A stretch of DNA of 64,000 nucleotides, taken from positions 49,768,751 to 49,832,750 of the forward strand of contig CM076851.1 in NCBI GenBank assembly GCA_039519185.1. Direction: 5' to 3'. Position numbers and translations under genes: made by a program. This stretch comes from Astragalus membranaceus (taxonomy: Eukaryota; Streptophyta; Magnoliopsida; Fabales; Fabaceae). The notes beneath the pieces were generated by a model. The model searched no databases. It saw nothing but the letters and a program-made list of their open reading frames with translations, and had not been told where the DNA came from. Below, one piece after another: positions 1-11,067 of the stretch (its first letter is position 1; the number at the start of each line of letters is the position of its first letter).

Positions 1-2335
1 TATGTGGTGTGCCACTCTGACAATTATGACTTCCATCTACCAATTCTCCTTTCCTTGCATATTTTCCCATAGAGTAGGATAATATGCTTTAAAATATTTG
101 CCGTTAATTTTTGTCTCGAACTCTTCTCCGTCTAGCATAATCAGACGACATGCCCCGCCGTTGAACACTCCACTTATAATATAGGGCCCATCCCAATTCG
201 GGGACCATTTGAAAAACCTAGGGTCCTTTTTCCCAAGTGGCAGAATAGTTTTCCAAACGAAGTCACCTTCAACAAACTTTTTTGGCTTAACATGCTTGTT
301 GTAGGCGCGGGCCATCTTAGCCTTATTTATTTCTATACTGCTTAGGGCAGCCAGTCTATCATCATCCACCAAGTCCAACTCCATGAACACGGCCTGTTGG
401 TACTCATCCTTACCGAGAGTGTGCTGCCGAGCCACTCTTAATGATGCTACACTAATCTCAAGTGGTAGTACAGCATCCTGGCCAAATACCAAACGATAGG
501 GAGTCGCCCCCGTGGCTGTAGACTTGGAATTCCTCATGGCCCATAGGACTTCATTGAGGGTTTCATGCCAACGTCGAGTTTTGTCCTCTATGTTTTTCTT
601 GATGAGCTCGATGATGATTTTATTGGTAGCCTCAGCTTGTCCATTAGTCTGGGCATAATAAGGAGACGAGTGTCTCATCTTGATGCCATACTCCTAGGGC
701 AAAGGCCACCACTTGTTCCCCCTATGAACATTGTGCCTTGATCAGGCCGTGATGGTCTCGGGAATCCCAAATCTATATATGATTTGGTTTTCTATGAATT
801 TGATCACCGCGGTCTGGTTGACACTCCCCAGGGGTACAGGCTTCCACCCATTTGGTGAAGTAGTCGGTAGCCACAATGATGAAGTTATGGTCCATTGAGC
901 TCGGAGGTGCCAATTAAGTTCATGGCCCACTCTCAGAACGGCCAAGGCTTGACGATGGGGTGGAGCTCATCTGCGGGCACTCTTTGGATCGCCCCATGCA
1001 GTTGGCAAGCTTCGCACCCCTTTGAAAATTGGAAACAATCGGCCGTGATCGTCGGCCAATAGTATCCGTGTCTGTAGATAAGCCACTTCATGATGGGGCC
1101 AGACCTTTGGGAACCACGTATCCCCTCGTGCACTTGAGCCATCACCATATAGGTATCCTTCCTCTTGAGGCACCGCAACAATACCCCAGTAGCGCTTCTC
1201 TTGTAAAGCTCATCCCCTATCATGATGTACTTAAGGGCCCTCTGTTTGACCCTGAAGTCAGTGTTTGCCGTTGGGTTGTGGAGGTATTCTATCAACGCCC
1301 CAATCCAGGCATCAGCGGGATCCACTTTGGTTGGCACCACCGCATCCTGCTGTAGTACTTCGACTGCCCCTTCCTTATATCCTGAGGCTTGTTGGGCCAA
1401 GTCGTTCGCCTCTTGATTTTGGTCTCTAAGGAAGTATGCGATTACGACGTCGGTTAACAATTTAACAAGTTATGAGCTGAGGACCGTAGCTGTTTGAGCT
1501 TCGCATTGTAGCACTTGTACTCCCCGGTGATTTGTTTAATCACCAGCTGAGAATCACCATTTATCTCTACATATTGGGCTTTCATGGCGGCCAAGATATC
1601 AAGTCCCATAATCAAGGCTTCATACTCAGCCTGATTGTTGGAAGCTTAATTGATCCCGTATTCTGCACATGAACCTCCATGTCTTGCCATAGGGGCTAGT
1701 GATTACTACACCAATGTCTGCCCCTGTTTGAGTGCTCGAACCATCAAACATGAGGGTCCAAGGCTTCAAACCCAAGTAGTTGATGGGCTCGGTTGGTAGA
1801 TCACACACCTCCACGCATGGGTGTTGGGCTAGGAAATCAGTCAGAGCCTGTCCCTTGACAGCTCTTGGAGGTACATAAGTTAAAGCAAATGCAATCAACT
1901 TAATGACCCACTTTACAAGTCTCCCTTGCAAGACAGGCCTATTAAGAAGGTACCGGATGATATCCACTTTGCACACAACCAAAACTTCATTAGGTAATAA
2001 GTAATGTTCAAGTTTAGTACAAGCATTGAACAATGGTAAACAAAGTTTCTCAGTAGGAGAATATCTAGTTTCTGCATCATTGAGGACTCTGCTGAGATAG
2101 TATATAGCTTGCCCGGCCCCATTATCATAGTCTTGAGCTAACAAACAACCGATAGCTTGTTCTTCGACCGCAATGTATAGCTTCAGTGGCTTCCCTGGCT
2201 GTGGAGGTACTAGGACATGAGGGTTAGTCAAGGCAGTATTGATCTGATCAAAGGCCTCCTATTGCTTAGTCCCCCAGACCATCTCCTCTGTGTTCTTTAT
2301 CCTCGGCATGCAGCCATCAAACTTAGGCTAACCGA
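1..2335 (-). pseudogene. Broken Ty3/gypsy (Tat-type) pol: RNase H, second RNase H and integrase
   Basis: This is the 3' part of a retrotransposon polyprotein on the minus strand, broken by stops and frameshifts and running off the left edge. Reading right to left, 2231-1626 encodes an RNase H region followed by the start of a second, archaeal-type RNase H (motif FDGSS near its end), the dual arrangement known for the Tat lineage. About 1460-933 continues that second RNase H and enters the integrase zinc-finger region (HEG, YYWP, CEACQLHG). Positions 945-742 hold a scrambled integrase core. 678-37 holds the end of the integrase catalytic domain (QTNGQAEATNK) and the C-terminal domain ending in KAYYPTLWE. 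Reverse transcriptase would lie beyond 2335, where homology stops abruptly. This copy is clearly dead. It is a different family from the intact Tat element at 21-32 kb. Confidence 0.85.
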
Positions 2336-2341
2336 GCTATT

Positions 2342-2582
2342 GTGGCCAGCGCACTCTATAAGTTAAGACTTGCTTTGCCTCGGCCTTATCCATTACTCCT
2401 CGAGCTCAATCCCTCCTCGGGGCGTTCATATTATCCTTTTCCTCGAGCCCCCTTCTTTGAGATTGTCCCTTCAGCAAATATCTACTGGAAATTGTCAGGT
2501 GATTTGCCTCGGTGCCCTGATCTTCTCCTAACTCTGACCTTCAGCCCTCGGCCAACGACCTTATTTATTTTGGGTGTTAACA
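2342..2582. repeat. Possible LTR fragment ending TGTTAACA
   Basis: A GC-richer stretch rich in CCTCGG motifs abuts the broken gypsy pol and ends in TGTTAACA, the kind of terminus seen at LTR ends. I could not find a partner LTR or a target duplication, so this is only a suggestion that it belongs to the neighbouring gypsy remnant or to another element. Confidence 0.25.
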
Positions 2583-2583
2583 A

Positions 2584-3222
2584 GCACCAATACTCTAGGA
2601 AAAAAGTTTTTGAACACTCTAAAAAATATCTTTTCCACCCAAGTCCTTAATTTTGGACCACTTTAATGCACCCCCGACAGACCTACATGTATTCCAGAGG
2701 GTTCAAGCGAACCCCCTAAAAAAATAAAATTAGCACCGATACTCTAGGAAAAAATGTTTTTGAACATCCTGAAAAATATCTTTTACACCCAAGTCTCTAG
2801 TTTTGCACCACTCTAATGCACCACACTCACATAATCACTCTCACTCAATATTTATTTAAGAAAAGTTTCCGCCTCTCCTTGAATTTGTTTTTGCTCTTAT
2901 TATTCTAATTTTGATTTCAATAATGCTATTTAATTGATAATTTGTGTTAGTACTATTTAATTGATTTGTATTTTGTGTTAATGCTATTTAACTTATTTTG
3001 GTTATGTTAGTCTATGTAATTTTAATTTGTTCTGTATTTTGTGAATATGTTGATTCTTTTAGTAATATTTAATTTGTATTTAGAAACTTGTTAATACTAT
3101 TTAATTTGTGAATCTATTAAAATCTATTAAAATCTATTAAAATCTTTTTTTTATTAAATTTTTAGCTATGTGTGTTTGAAAAAATTTGCACCCCTGACTC
3201 AGGGTCCTGGATCCACCACTAA
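2584..3222. mobile_element. hAT-type MITE relative with internal duplication
   Basis: The stretch carries the signature of the small hAT-type elements at 6070 and 39113: GACCTACATG followed by a GGGTTCAAGCGAACCCCCT inverted motif on the left, and CCTGACTCAGGGTCCTGGATCCACCACTA at the right (read here in pieces). A block of about 90 bp beginning GCACCAATACTCTAGG at 2584 recurs at 2733 with a few changes, so the left part is duplicated with a period near 149 bp. The left terminus is damaged and I find no target duplication. The AT-rich interior (2880-3170) contains repeated ATTTAATTTG-like words. Confidence 0.5.
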
Positions 3223-4487
3223 CAGTTACCTTTTAAAACAACTGATCAATTTTAAAAAGTTTCATTTGCTAGAATGTGGAAGAGTGCACTCCTTCCTTAA
3301 ATATTGCTAGAACGTTTTCTTGAGACTACTTATATTAACATGAATGTAGTATATTTGTGGTAAAAAAAAAATGTACTGCGGCTTATAAATAGTTTGCCTC
3401 CTCTCTTTTCCACCTCCCCTCTCTCTCTCTAAAATTTTCTCTCTCTAAGAATTAAGTCTCAAATCTCTTTATTAGGGGTTCCGACACCTAGGTGGAGGTG
3501 GGAGTCCGAATTACAAAATATTATACGGTGTGATTGTAGGATAAAATAGTATGAATGTGTATAGGGTGACCCAAACCAAGGATTTCACTTAGTCTCTTGT
3601 AGTGAATTAGACACAAACGTTGTTTCGATATACTCATAAACATAAACTTTTCACACATAGAGTAGATGCATCAAATCATATAAGGTAAGTCGTACATAAA
3701 GTACTTGTGAACGTCCAAACTAATTAGGGTCTAGCTTTATCAATCACTTGGTTTTTAACACACATTTTTTCCTTCTCACCTCCAAAGCAAAGCCACTGTC
3801 CCATTCACATGTTCCCACAACATAGTAAACATAACATAACATAAAACAGGCTAAGCATCTGAACATTGTATACCAAATCGATAATGCAAACTCACATCTA
3901 ACGAAAAGGACAAGTCAAGTAGACCTTTCATTTCCAGTTAATCAACATTAAATGCATCTTAAATTAGAATGGATGATGTCATGGTCCCACAAAATATAGA
4001 GAGATCATATATTGGATGGACGTGTGGGGAACAGAGATAGCGAGAGTATAAGGGATGAGACAAACAGAAGTTTATTACTTTGTTTTCCCCACTTATTTAT
4101 TATTGAAGCTATTGGAATGAACTTTGCAATCGTTGCTTTCTTCTGCACATGTAGGGAAGACCCACCAGCTTTGTCTTCGTGCATATAGATATACCGCCCC
4201 ACGTGTATTGTTTCATAATAAAACTTTCACGGGGCAAACAGTAAACGGGATCATATCTAAAATTATTGTTAATTTAGTTTGTTTTTTTTTTACAAAAATT
4301 TTAAGGTCAGAGAATGGCTCTCCAGTCCAAAGTAGGGAACACTTTCGGACTCTTTTTATTAATGGAAGTATAAGGGATACTCCAACCCAAACAATTAAAT
4401 GAAGCCTCGTTAAAACCTTCAAAAACCAAAATCTAGAGAAAAAAGACCTAAGAAGAGGAAAAATAGTACTCCAAATATGTACAAAGT
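3223..4487. other. Unassigned AT-rich intergenic DNA
   Basis: No coding region is supported here. A TATA-like word (TTATAAATAG) near 3384 is followed by CT-rich runs at 3410-3450, which resembles a promoter and leader, but no ORF follows. The segment near 4395-4450 has a phrase that looks repetitive in style (GCCTCGTTAAAACCTTC), unassigned. Confidence 0.3.
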
Positions 4488-5993
4488 AGTGTTGATACAA
4501 TCCATATCACAGTCCTCTCTCTTTTTGAGAGTTTCTCTCTCTAGCGAGCATTGCTCTGCTAGGTTTTTTCTCATGTGGCGCCGCCACTATGAGCCCTCCC
4601 TCTCCCTCTGTGGAAGCCGTCGCCCTTACCATCGAAGACTTGCCATCTTGCCCTCCGTCTCCCCTAGCCTCTCCACTCATATAGGTTCCTAATTTCCTCC
4701 TTCCCTCACAATCTCTCCATCGCACACCAACAAACCCCACCCAATCGATTCCATGCTCTTCCCCATTCAAAACCCACATCTAATCCCTTCCCTAGCTAGC
4801 TGCGAGCCACACCCTTTCACTCTCGTCACTCTCCCTCCAAACCCAAAAACCCCGATTCAAATCCCACACTCATCTCGCCGGAGCCAAGTTTCATGGGTCG
4901 ATTTCGCAACCAATCTGCAACCCTACCCATTTGCCCAATCTCCTTCTCACCTTGAATAACCCCATGTCTGAACCGCGCTCAAACTTCCAGTTTCGCCCTC
5001 CGCCGGAACCTCCACCACAACTCCAAACCGTGATGGATATTGTTATCTGCACCTGCCTTGGGAAGCCGTTTGCTGAACAACCGGAGGTCGCTCCCCCTCC
5101 TCCTGTCCTGGTTGTGTCTCGTCTGCCTCCAAAACCTCCTTACAAAGGTATTTTTTCCCATCCTGAGTATAGATGTTATAGCAATCAGTGTAGGGTTCTG
5201 TACGCTTCAAAGAAGTTCGACAAAATGCCCACTCCAAGCCAGATTTTTTGTTTGCACTCTGTGTGTGTAGTCTCTCTAGTGTGTTATCCCAATTTCTATA
5301 CCAGCCCTAGTTTTCAATGGAATCTGAACTGGTGGACCCACACGGGGAAAATCGAGGCCGCTTATAGTCGAAACGCGCCTCTAGAAACCAAAGATTTGAT
5401 TCGTAACTGGATAGGAAAAAAGACTGTAGATTCTCATTTTCTGTGTGCTCTTTTCCATGGGAAGAAGAAATTGCAAAGCTGGGTTGCTGATTATAGGATT
5501 AGTGTTAATGCCTATTTGAGCTTTCAAGGAAATGGCTCATGAATTGCTGACTACTGAGAGGAGCAAGGCTAGTATGGGGATCTCCATCAACATCAACTAC
5601 TTCTACAACGGGCAAGCGTCGACCAATCTTGTTTTTGAAACAGATCATCTCGAAACCGTTGATAATCGATATGAGCTTGTAGCAGTTGCAATTATGATCT
5701 GTAACTGGATAGATATAAAGACTGTGGTTTCTCTTCGTTATTTGGCCGCAATCCAAGGGTGGATGCCGTTTGTTTGGTTGCTAGGATTAGATGCTTGGCT
5801 TGATGTAATTTTAATTTGGCCTAAGCTTCTTTTATGTATTAATACCATTAAGTTGGACGCTAGGACTATTAGGATCACCTCTAACGTGCAAATAGCGAAT
5901 GCCCTAGCACTTGATGCTTATCTAAGTTGTACTATGTCTGTTTTAACCTATTGAATGAAGATATTTACCTTTCAAAAAAAAAAGCATTGATAC
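4488..5993 (+). mobile_element. Poly(A)-tailed retroposon, probably a LINE deletion derivative
   Basis: The segment opens with a CT-rich leader (about 4509-4545), contains proline-rich coding-like stretches in shifting frames (4931-5542, 5532-5954), and ends in an A-run at 5973-5983. Imperfect short direct repeats (AGTGTTGATAC near 4488 and AGCATTGATAC near 5983) flank it, as expected for target-primed insertion. The last coding-like residues (VQIANALALDAYL) resemble the end of an L1-type RNase H (pattern ...VADALA...), and the tail resembles plant L1 3' ends. I do not recognise the 4931-5542 protein. A captured or processed host transcript is the main alternative to an internally deleted LINE. 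Confidence 0.4.
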
Positions 5994-6069
5994 TCATACC
6001 CACTCTTACAATACTAGAGGATAACGTACAACATAAAACAACTTCCTACAGCCACCAAGATTTCGGTGC

Positions 6070-6288
6070 CAGTGGCGGACCTACCTTGTAGTGAGGGGGT
6101 TCAGTTGAACCCCCTGAAAAAAAAAATTGCACTTACCACCCTATATAAATAGTCCAAATCCCCTGAAATTTTAATTTTGAACCCCCTAAAAATTGTAAAT
6201 TGCACTAGTAGACCAAGTTTTGCACCCATTTGACACTGGCCTTAAAAAATTTGACACCCCTGACCCCGGGGTCCTGGGTCCGCCACTA
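6070..6288. mobile_element. hAT-type MITE with perfect 8-bp target duplication
   Basis: A 219-bp element begins CAGTGGCGGACCTA and ends GGGTCCGCCACTA, so the ends are inverted repeats. It is flanked by the same 8 bases, TTCGGTGC, at 6062-6069 and 6289-6296. An 8-bp duplication and CAGTGGCG termini are typical of hAT transposons. It has no coding capacity and needs a transposase from elsewhere. It also carries the GGGGGTTCAGTTGAACCCCC hairpin-forming motif shared with the copies near 2.7 kb and 39.1 kb. Confidence 0.85.
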
Positions 6289-6296
6289 TTCGGTGC

Positions 6297-6900
6297 TAGG
6301 CATGCTGCTACCCAAATAAAATGTACCTACCCCTTAATCCAATAGTCCCTTACAGATACAGGCTACTGCCATAACCAATCACCAATTAGAGCTTAAGGAA
6401 GGACCCAATCCAATTACAACAGCCACATAACTAACACATATCAGCAGCGAACAAATTCAGACTGCACCAGTGCCCAAAACCAACAGCAACATAAGTCGTC
6501 TTCACACAAGGCTCAGCACCACAAGGTGCCACATTAGCGCCATCTAGATGAACTGAAACAGCAGCAACATTTAATAATCACGACAGCACCAAACATTTTG
6601 AATTTGGATTAAATGTAGTCAGAAATCTATGTAGTTGTACAGTCGATAAGTTCGGAGTTCCGATTAAGATTGAGCGGCTTAGATTTTAGGAGCAGTTTTT
6701 GATTTTTCTTAATAAAAAGTTCTGACTTTTAAATTTGAACCATTTAAGCAAGATCAGACGGTCTTGAATTTTTTAACTGTTCGACTGCATGCAGTTCCGA
6801 TTGCACACAACCCGAATCCAAACATTTTAGATCGAAGCATCATGCAACACACACAAAAGCAGCAACAACCTGCACAAATTTATCACAGCAGCACCATCAC
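6297..6900. other. Unassigned DNA, no feature recognised
   Basis: Moderately AT-rich sequence rich in short CA-containing words (CAGCAACA-like). I see no ORF, RNA gene or transposon terminus that I can support. Confidence 0.3.
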
Positions 6901-6904
6901 AAAT

Positions 6905-7339
6905 TGATATACTACTTATACCAAGTTTAGACATTGGACCAGATTGGTACTCCACCTAGCAAAGGAGACTTCGACGTTTCTTTCCGCCATACCAATGAAC
7001 CATCTCCAAGATAGGTTTACAAGACGCTTGAATAAGGTTGTTCGTTCACGGGCATCCCATGGAAAATAATTTCATTCCTTGCACCTCAAATCACCCACGT
7101 GCCTGCTAACTAAATTAAATATTGTACTTCTTCCTTGAAATGACTATGCCAAACTATAGAAAGCTCCGAATTGGGTCTATATGGGGGACATCAACGACTC
7201 CAAGCCACTCCGCCACATTATGCAACAATTCAACCGCCACTTTACATTCAAAGAAAAGATGACAGTGAGTTTCAGAATACATGAAACATAGTGGGCATAC
7301 CAGATTGTGTTGTTGCTCGATGATCCCGCGGGATTCAAG
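6905..7339 (-). pseudogene. LINE (L1-like) zf-RVT region, left part
   Basis: Read on the minus strand, the region next to the hAT insertion gives a zinc-binding reverse-transcriptase motif (HNLVCPLCFMYSETHCHLFF), which is the zf-RVT domain found at the C-terminus of plant non-LTR retrotransposon polyproteins. Further left there is degraded protein with ARNE/FHGMPVNEQ-like residues typical of the linker before the LINE RNase H. Several stops and shifts show that it is dead. Its upstream continuation lies at 9032-9095 on the other side of the hAT element. The reading frame runs cleanly across the junction once one target-site copy is ignored. Confidence 0.7.
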
Positions 7340-9023
7340 CAGGGGCGATTTTAGGGCCCAGCTAGCCCGGGCACGCGCCCGGGCTCAACTTCTACTTTGT
7401 TTGTAAAGCCCCCAACCCAATAGCTGATTTTTAGTCATAACCAGGGGCAAAAATAGTAAAACAGTGGGTGTGAAATAAAAAAAGAATGGTCCAGCCCAAT
7501 GTAAAAAAAAGTAAAACCCAAAAGCCCAATATATATAAAAAACTAAATAAAATAAACAAAGCAATTAAGCAAACACAACACATTCCTCTCTTTTCTCACG
7601 ACAAACAGAACCCCACCCCCCCCCCCCCCCCAATTTCCTCTCTTCTCTCACGACACTCTCCCTCTCCTTTTCTTCTTCTTTTCACTTCAAGTAGTCCAAT
7701 CCAAGCTTAAATCATTTACATTTGAGCTCTATTTTAAGGAAAACCAACTCATTCCTCTCTTTGGGTAGTATTTTGGAGTTAGGGTTTTTGCTCTAAAAAG
7801 AGGGAAAAGTACCCACACATTCAATGTTACTCTTTGAAGTTATTTGAGGGAAAAGTATCCACCAATGTTACTCTTTGAAAAGTACCCGGGGATACTAGAT
7901 GGGGTTCACATTATACTACCTTGATTCGTTTGGATCAGTTGTGGTCCTCCGTGTTAGAGGTGCTTAGTATTGTTGATGAAGATGGACGTGGACCATCTCA
8001 AGCGGCGGGTTTGATAGAAAAAATGGAGAGCTTTAAATTTGCTTTCATTTTGAAATTGATGTTAAAGTTGTTTGGTATCACAAATGAGCTTTCAAAAATC
8101 TTGCAAAGAAAAGATCTAAACATTGTGCTTGCTATGGAATTAGTTGATGATGTCAAATCTCGGTTGGCCACATTGAGAGATAGTGGTTGGGATAATTTAT
8201 TTTTTGTTGTCCAAGAATTTTGTGTTGCCAAAGGTATTCCGGTGGCAAATATGGATGAAGAAATACCAATTCGGGGTCGTTCAAGAAAAGAAGGGAGAAC
8301 TATCACTAATCTTCACCATTATCGTGCAGAGATTTTTTATGTTGCTATTGACAAAATATGTGTGGAGATGGATCACCGGTTTAGTGAAGGAAGTAACAAT
8401 GTGCTGAATTGCTTCTCATGTCTTGACCCCAAGAACTCTTTCTCAAGGTTTGATATTGATAAACTTGCTCGTCTTGCTGATATTTATCATGCTGACTTTT
8501 CTGATGATGATCGTGGAACAATAAGAGAGCAACTTGACAATTATGTACATCACATGAAAATGCATGCTTCCTTTACTTCTTGTGAAGATATTGAAAGTTT
8601 GGCTATGAAGATGGTTCAAACTCAGAAACATTTGGTATTTCCATTGGTCTACAAACTCATTGAGTTGGCTTTGCTGTTGCCGGTGTCGACAGCATCCGTT
8701 GAAAGAGCTTTTTCAGCAATGAAGATTATCAAGTCTAAATTACGCAACAAGATCAACGATGAGTGGTTCAATGACTTGATGATATGTTACACCGAGCGGG
8801 AGATATTCAAGTCACTTCAAGATGTTGATATTATGCGAACATTCACCCGAAAGAAGTCTCGGAAAGGGCATTTACCTCCTAATTTTATTTAGCACTCTAT
8901 TGACAGGTTAGATTTCATCTCTCCTATTTAGCACACTTTATGATTATGTATATATTATGTCATATGTAAATTGGCGGGAAATTTTCTTGCCCAGGCTCTA
9001 GAAAAATCCTGGCTTCGCCACTG
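7340..9023 (+). mobile_element. hAT transposon, 5'-deleted, inserted in a LINE
   Basis: A 1684-bp element begins CAGGGGCG and ends CGCCACTG, giving imperfect terminal inverted repeats. The flanking 8 bases GATTCAAG are identical at 7332-7339 and 9024-9031. It encodes the C-terminal half of an hAT transposase (see 7921-8892) and has lost the N-terminal half. A run of about 17 C residues near 7616-7632 lies in the non-coding left part. It landed inside the zf-RVT coding region of a LINE. Confidence 0.9.
7921..8892 (+). CDS. hAT transposase C-terminal part (ZMYM1-like type), truncated
   Basis: The unbroken 323-codon frame encodes the C-terminal portion of a transposase of the TTF-type zinc finger/hAT class, which is usually about twice this length or more. 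The hAT dimerisation region is clear at about residues 235-305, including PVSTASVERAFSAMK and KSKLRNK. The N-terminal zinc finger and the first part of the RNase H-like catalytic core are missing, so it is not expected to cut DNA. The first methionine is probably not the original start: codons upstream are lost with the deletion. The frame has no stops, so either the deletion is recent or the product was retained as a repressor-like fragment; the former is simpler. Confidence 0.8.
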   Translation: MIRLDQLWSSVLEVLSIVDEDGRGPSQAAGLIEKMESFKFAFILKLMLKLFGITNELSKILQRKDLNIVLAMELVDDVKSRLATLRDSGWDNLFFVVQEFCVAKGIPVANMDEEIPIRGRSRKEGRTITNLHHYRAEIFYVAIDKICVEMDHRFSEGSNNVLNCFSCLDPKNSFSRFDIDKLARLADIYHADFSDDDRGTIREQLDNYVHHMKMHASFTSCEDIESLAMKMVQTQKHLVFPLVYKLIELALLLPVSTASVERAFSAMKIIKSKLRNKINDEWFNDLMICYTEREIFKSLQDVDIMRTFTRKKSRKGHLPPNFI

Positions 9024-9031
9024 GATTCAAG

Positions 9032-9095
9032 TAAATCCCTTGTGGCTAGCCTTCCATGTAGCAAGATATAAAGTGATGTAAACAAGATAAAATAA
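9032..9095 (-). pseudogene. LINE zf-RVT region, right part
   Basis: On the minus strand this short piece reads HGRLATRD and joins in frame to LESRGII at the hAT insertion site, giving the pattern that precedes the CPLC zinc motif in plant LINE polyproteins. It is the part of the 6905-7339 LINE that lies upstream of the hAT insertion. Homology fades within about 60 bp. Confidence 0.55.
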
Positions 9096-10322
9096 AACAC
9101 TTTGTTTAGGTTGTATTTTTTATTTAAGATTTAAAAAATATTTTTTATTACTTTTAATATTTTGATAATAAAGTTGTTTTGGATTATTTTTCTTTTTTCT
9201 TTTTTACTTTTTATTATTTTATTTTTGATTATTTTTTCTAAAGACTACATTTATATGTTTAATGTAACACCCCTAATTTTGAAAATAACATTATAAGTGG
9301 ATTTTATATAATTGCTAATCGATGGAATTAATAATTCGCAATTCGGAATCGGTCGAGTCGAAAAATTTTATGCCGAATGATTAAACGTAGAGTTGTTGAA
9401 GTCTTAGCCTCATAACCAAGACCTAGATGGGCTAAGGCCAGTTTGGTAAATTCACCATCACCTAACCCTCAGCCCTTTACACTTCATCTAGCTGACTCAT
9501 TCCCTCTCTTTTACCTTCAGCCACATACATACTGAATCATAAAAAAAAAATCAAATCAGAACTCAAGCTGAAACAAAAAGAGAGGAGAGGGCGAAGGAGA
9601 GAGGAAGAAGGAAACTTGGGCTGAGTTCACCATCCACCATTGTTGCATGTAAGTTCTCTTCAGCTCATCTTGCACCATTTTCGATTTCCTTCCCATTGAG
9701 CCTAATTTCAGAAGCTCGTTCTTCTCATCTCCTCTAAGCCATTTTTGAATTCCAAGCTTAACCATGGCCAAAGTCTGAAAATCTCTTTTGCATGTGTCCT
9801 TTGATGCTTGTGATAAGTGTGAAGACAAGGTTCAGTTAAAGGACTCATGAACAAGCCACATTGCGAATTGAAGCTCCAAAGAGGGTAGTATTGTTGCTGG
9901 TTTTGAAGTGGACAGAGGTGTTGCTGTTGTTTCTGAAGCGGATAGAGTTCTAGCGGGGATTGTTCGCGGATTACGGCCCGGTGACTCCGTACTCCGGCTC
10001 GACTCTCGGGGTTTCGGTATATCGGTGAGTTCTACTCACGATTAGGGAATATTGTTTTCTGAAATTATGTTGTTTTCAGTCCTAAGACAAAACACTGATT
10101 TCGAAATGTTTAAGAACCAAAAACCGTTTTATTAAAACTATTGCGTTTTACGGTTTTTCCTTAGAATCTATATTTATGATATATAATTTATGAACTGGAT
10201 ATATAGTCTGGAATTGCCTGGATTTTCTGTATTTCAGGTGGGATTGAGATTAGGAATCGAATTGGTAACGATCGGAGAAACGAATCGGTAAAATCTGTGC
10301 GAGTTCTGTAATAGAACGCGAC

Positions 10323-10429
10323 GCACAGATCGTGCGCCCCTGGGCACGGACCGTGCGCTCCCTTCGGATTGACTGGATGGTTTTAGGTGCATCACGCACG
10401 GGTCGTGCACCCCTGGGCACGGACCGTGC
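10323..10429. repeat. Cluster of four 13-bp palindromes in the Tekay-like LTR A
   Basis: Four copies of a palindrome of the form GCACGGnCCGTGC occur at 10323-10335, 10344-10356, 10396-10408 and 10417-10429. Within each pair the starts are exactly 21 bp apart, and the pairs are 73 bp apart. The homologous LTR at 18355-20550 has the same arrangement. Confidence 0.8.
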
Positions 10430-11067
10430 GTGGGGTTCTGTTACCAGCTTCCGATTTCTCGTTTCGTCGCTTCGATTGATTCCAGATCACTTCTAATCTT
10501 CCTCCCAACCAATTTTAAGGATATTGCCCTAATAAAATCAATGTTTTGAGCACGTTCGACATTATTTTGGAAATAGGGTTTTTGAAGGTTTAAATTATTG
10601 AAAAACCGAAACTTAGACCGTGTGTGAGATAATGTTTTTGGCATAACAAACCGGATCGTGGATCCTTCTCGACGCTATGATTATAACGCCGAATGTCTAA
10701 CTTTGAATTCATCAAAACAGGTTATAGATCGATAATAGATATAGATATCTAAAACTTGAAAGACGGTCCAATGCGGACACGATGTATATTTTTATTATAT
10801 ATCGCGTTGGGTGACGACCCGACAAATTGGCATACTAGGAAGGGAAGTCATGAGCCCTCACCCTAGGCCCGAAAAACGTTATGGTATGGTCTAACGTGGG
10901 TTATCGGGATTGTGGGCTTTGCACGGCCGATTTATGCTAAGTTATGCTCTCGACTCATCGGGATTGTGGGCTTTGCACAGTCGATGTTTCGTTTGAAAAG
11001 CTTGTAATTATAAATTAATTGACAAGGCTTAAAAATATATACTAGCACTTTATTTACCGGGATTGTG

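Noticed and set aside
2342..2650. A 102-codon plus-strand frame.
   Set aside because: It spans an LTR-like tail and the start of a MITE, with no conserved motif.
3384..3460. A promoter and 5' leader of a host gene.
   Set aside because: A TATA-like word and CT-rich runs are present but no coding sequence or splice-linked exon follows within several hundred bases.
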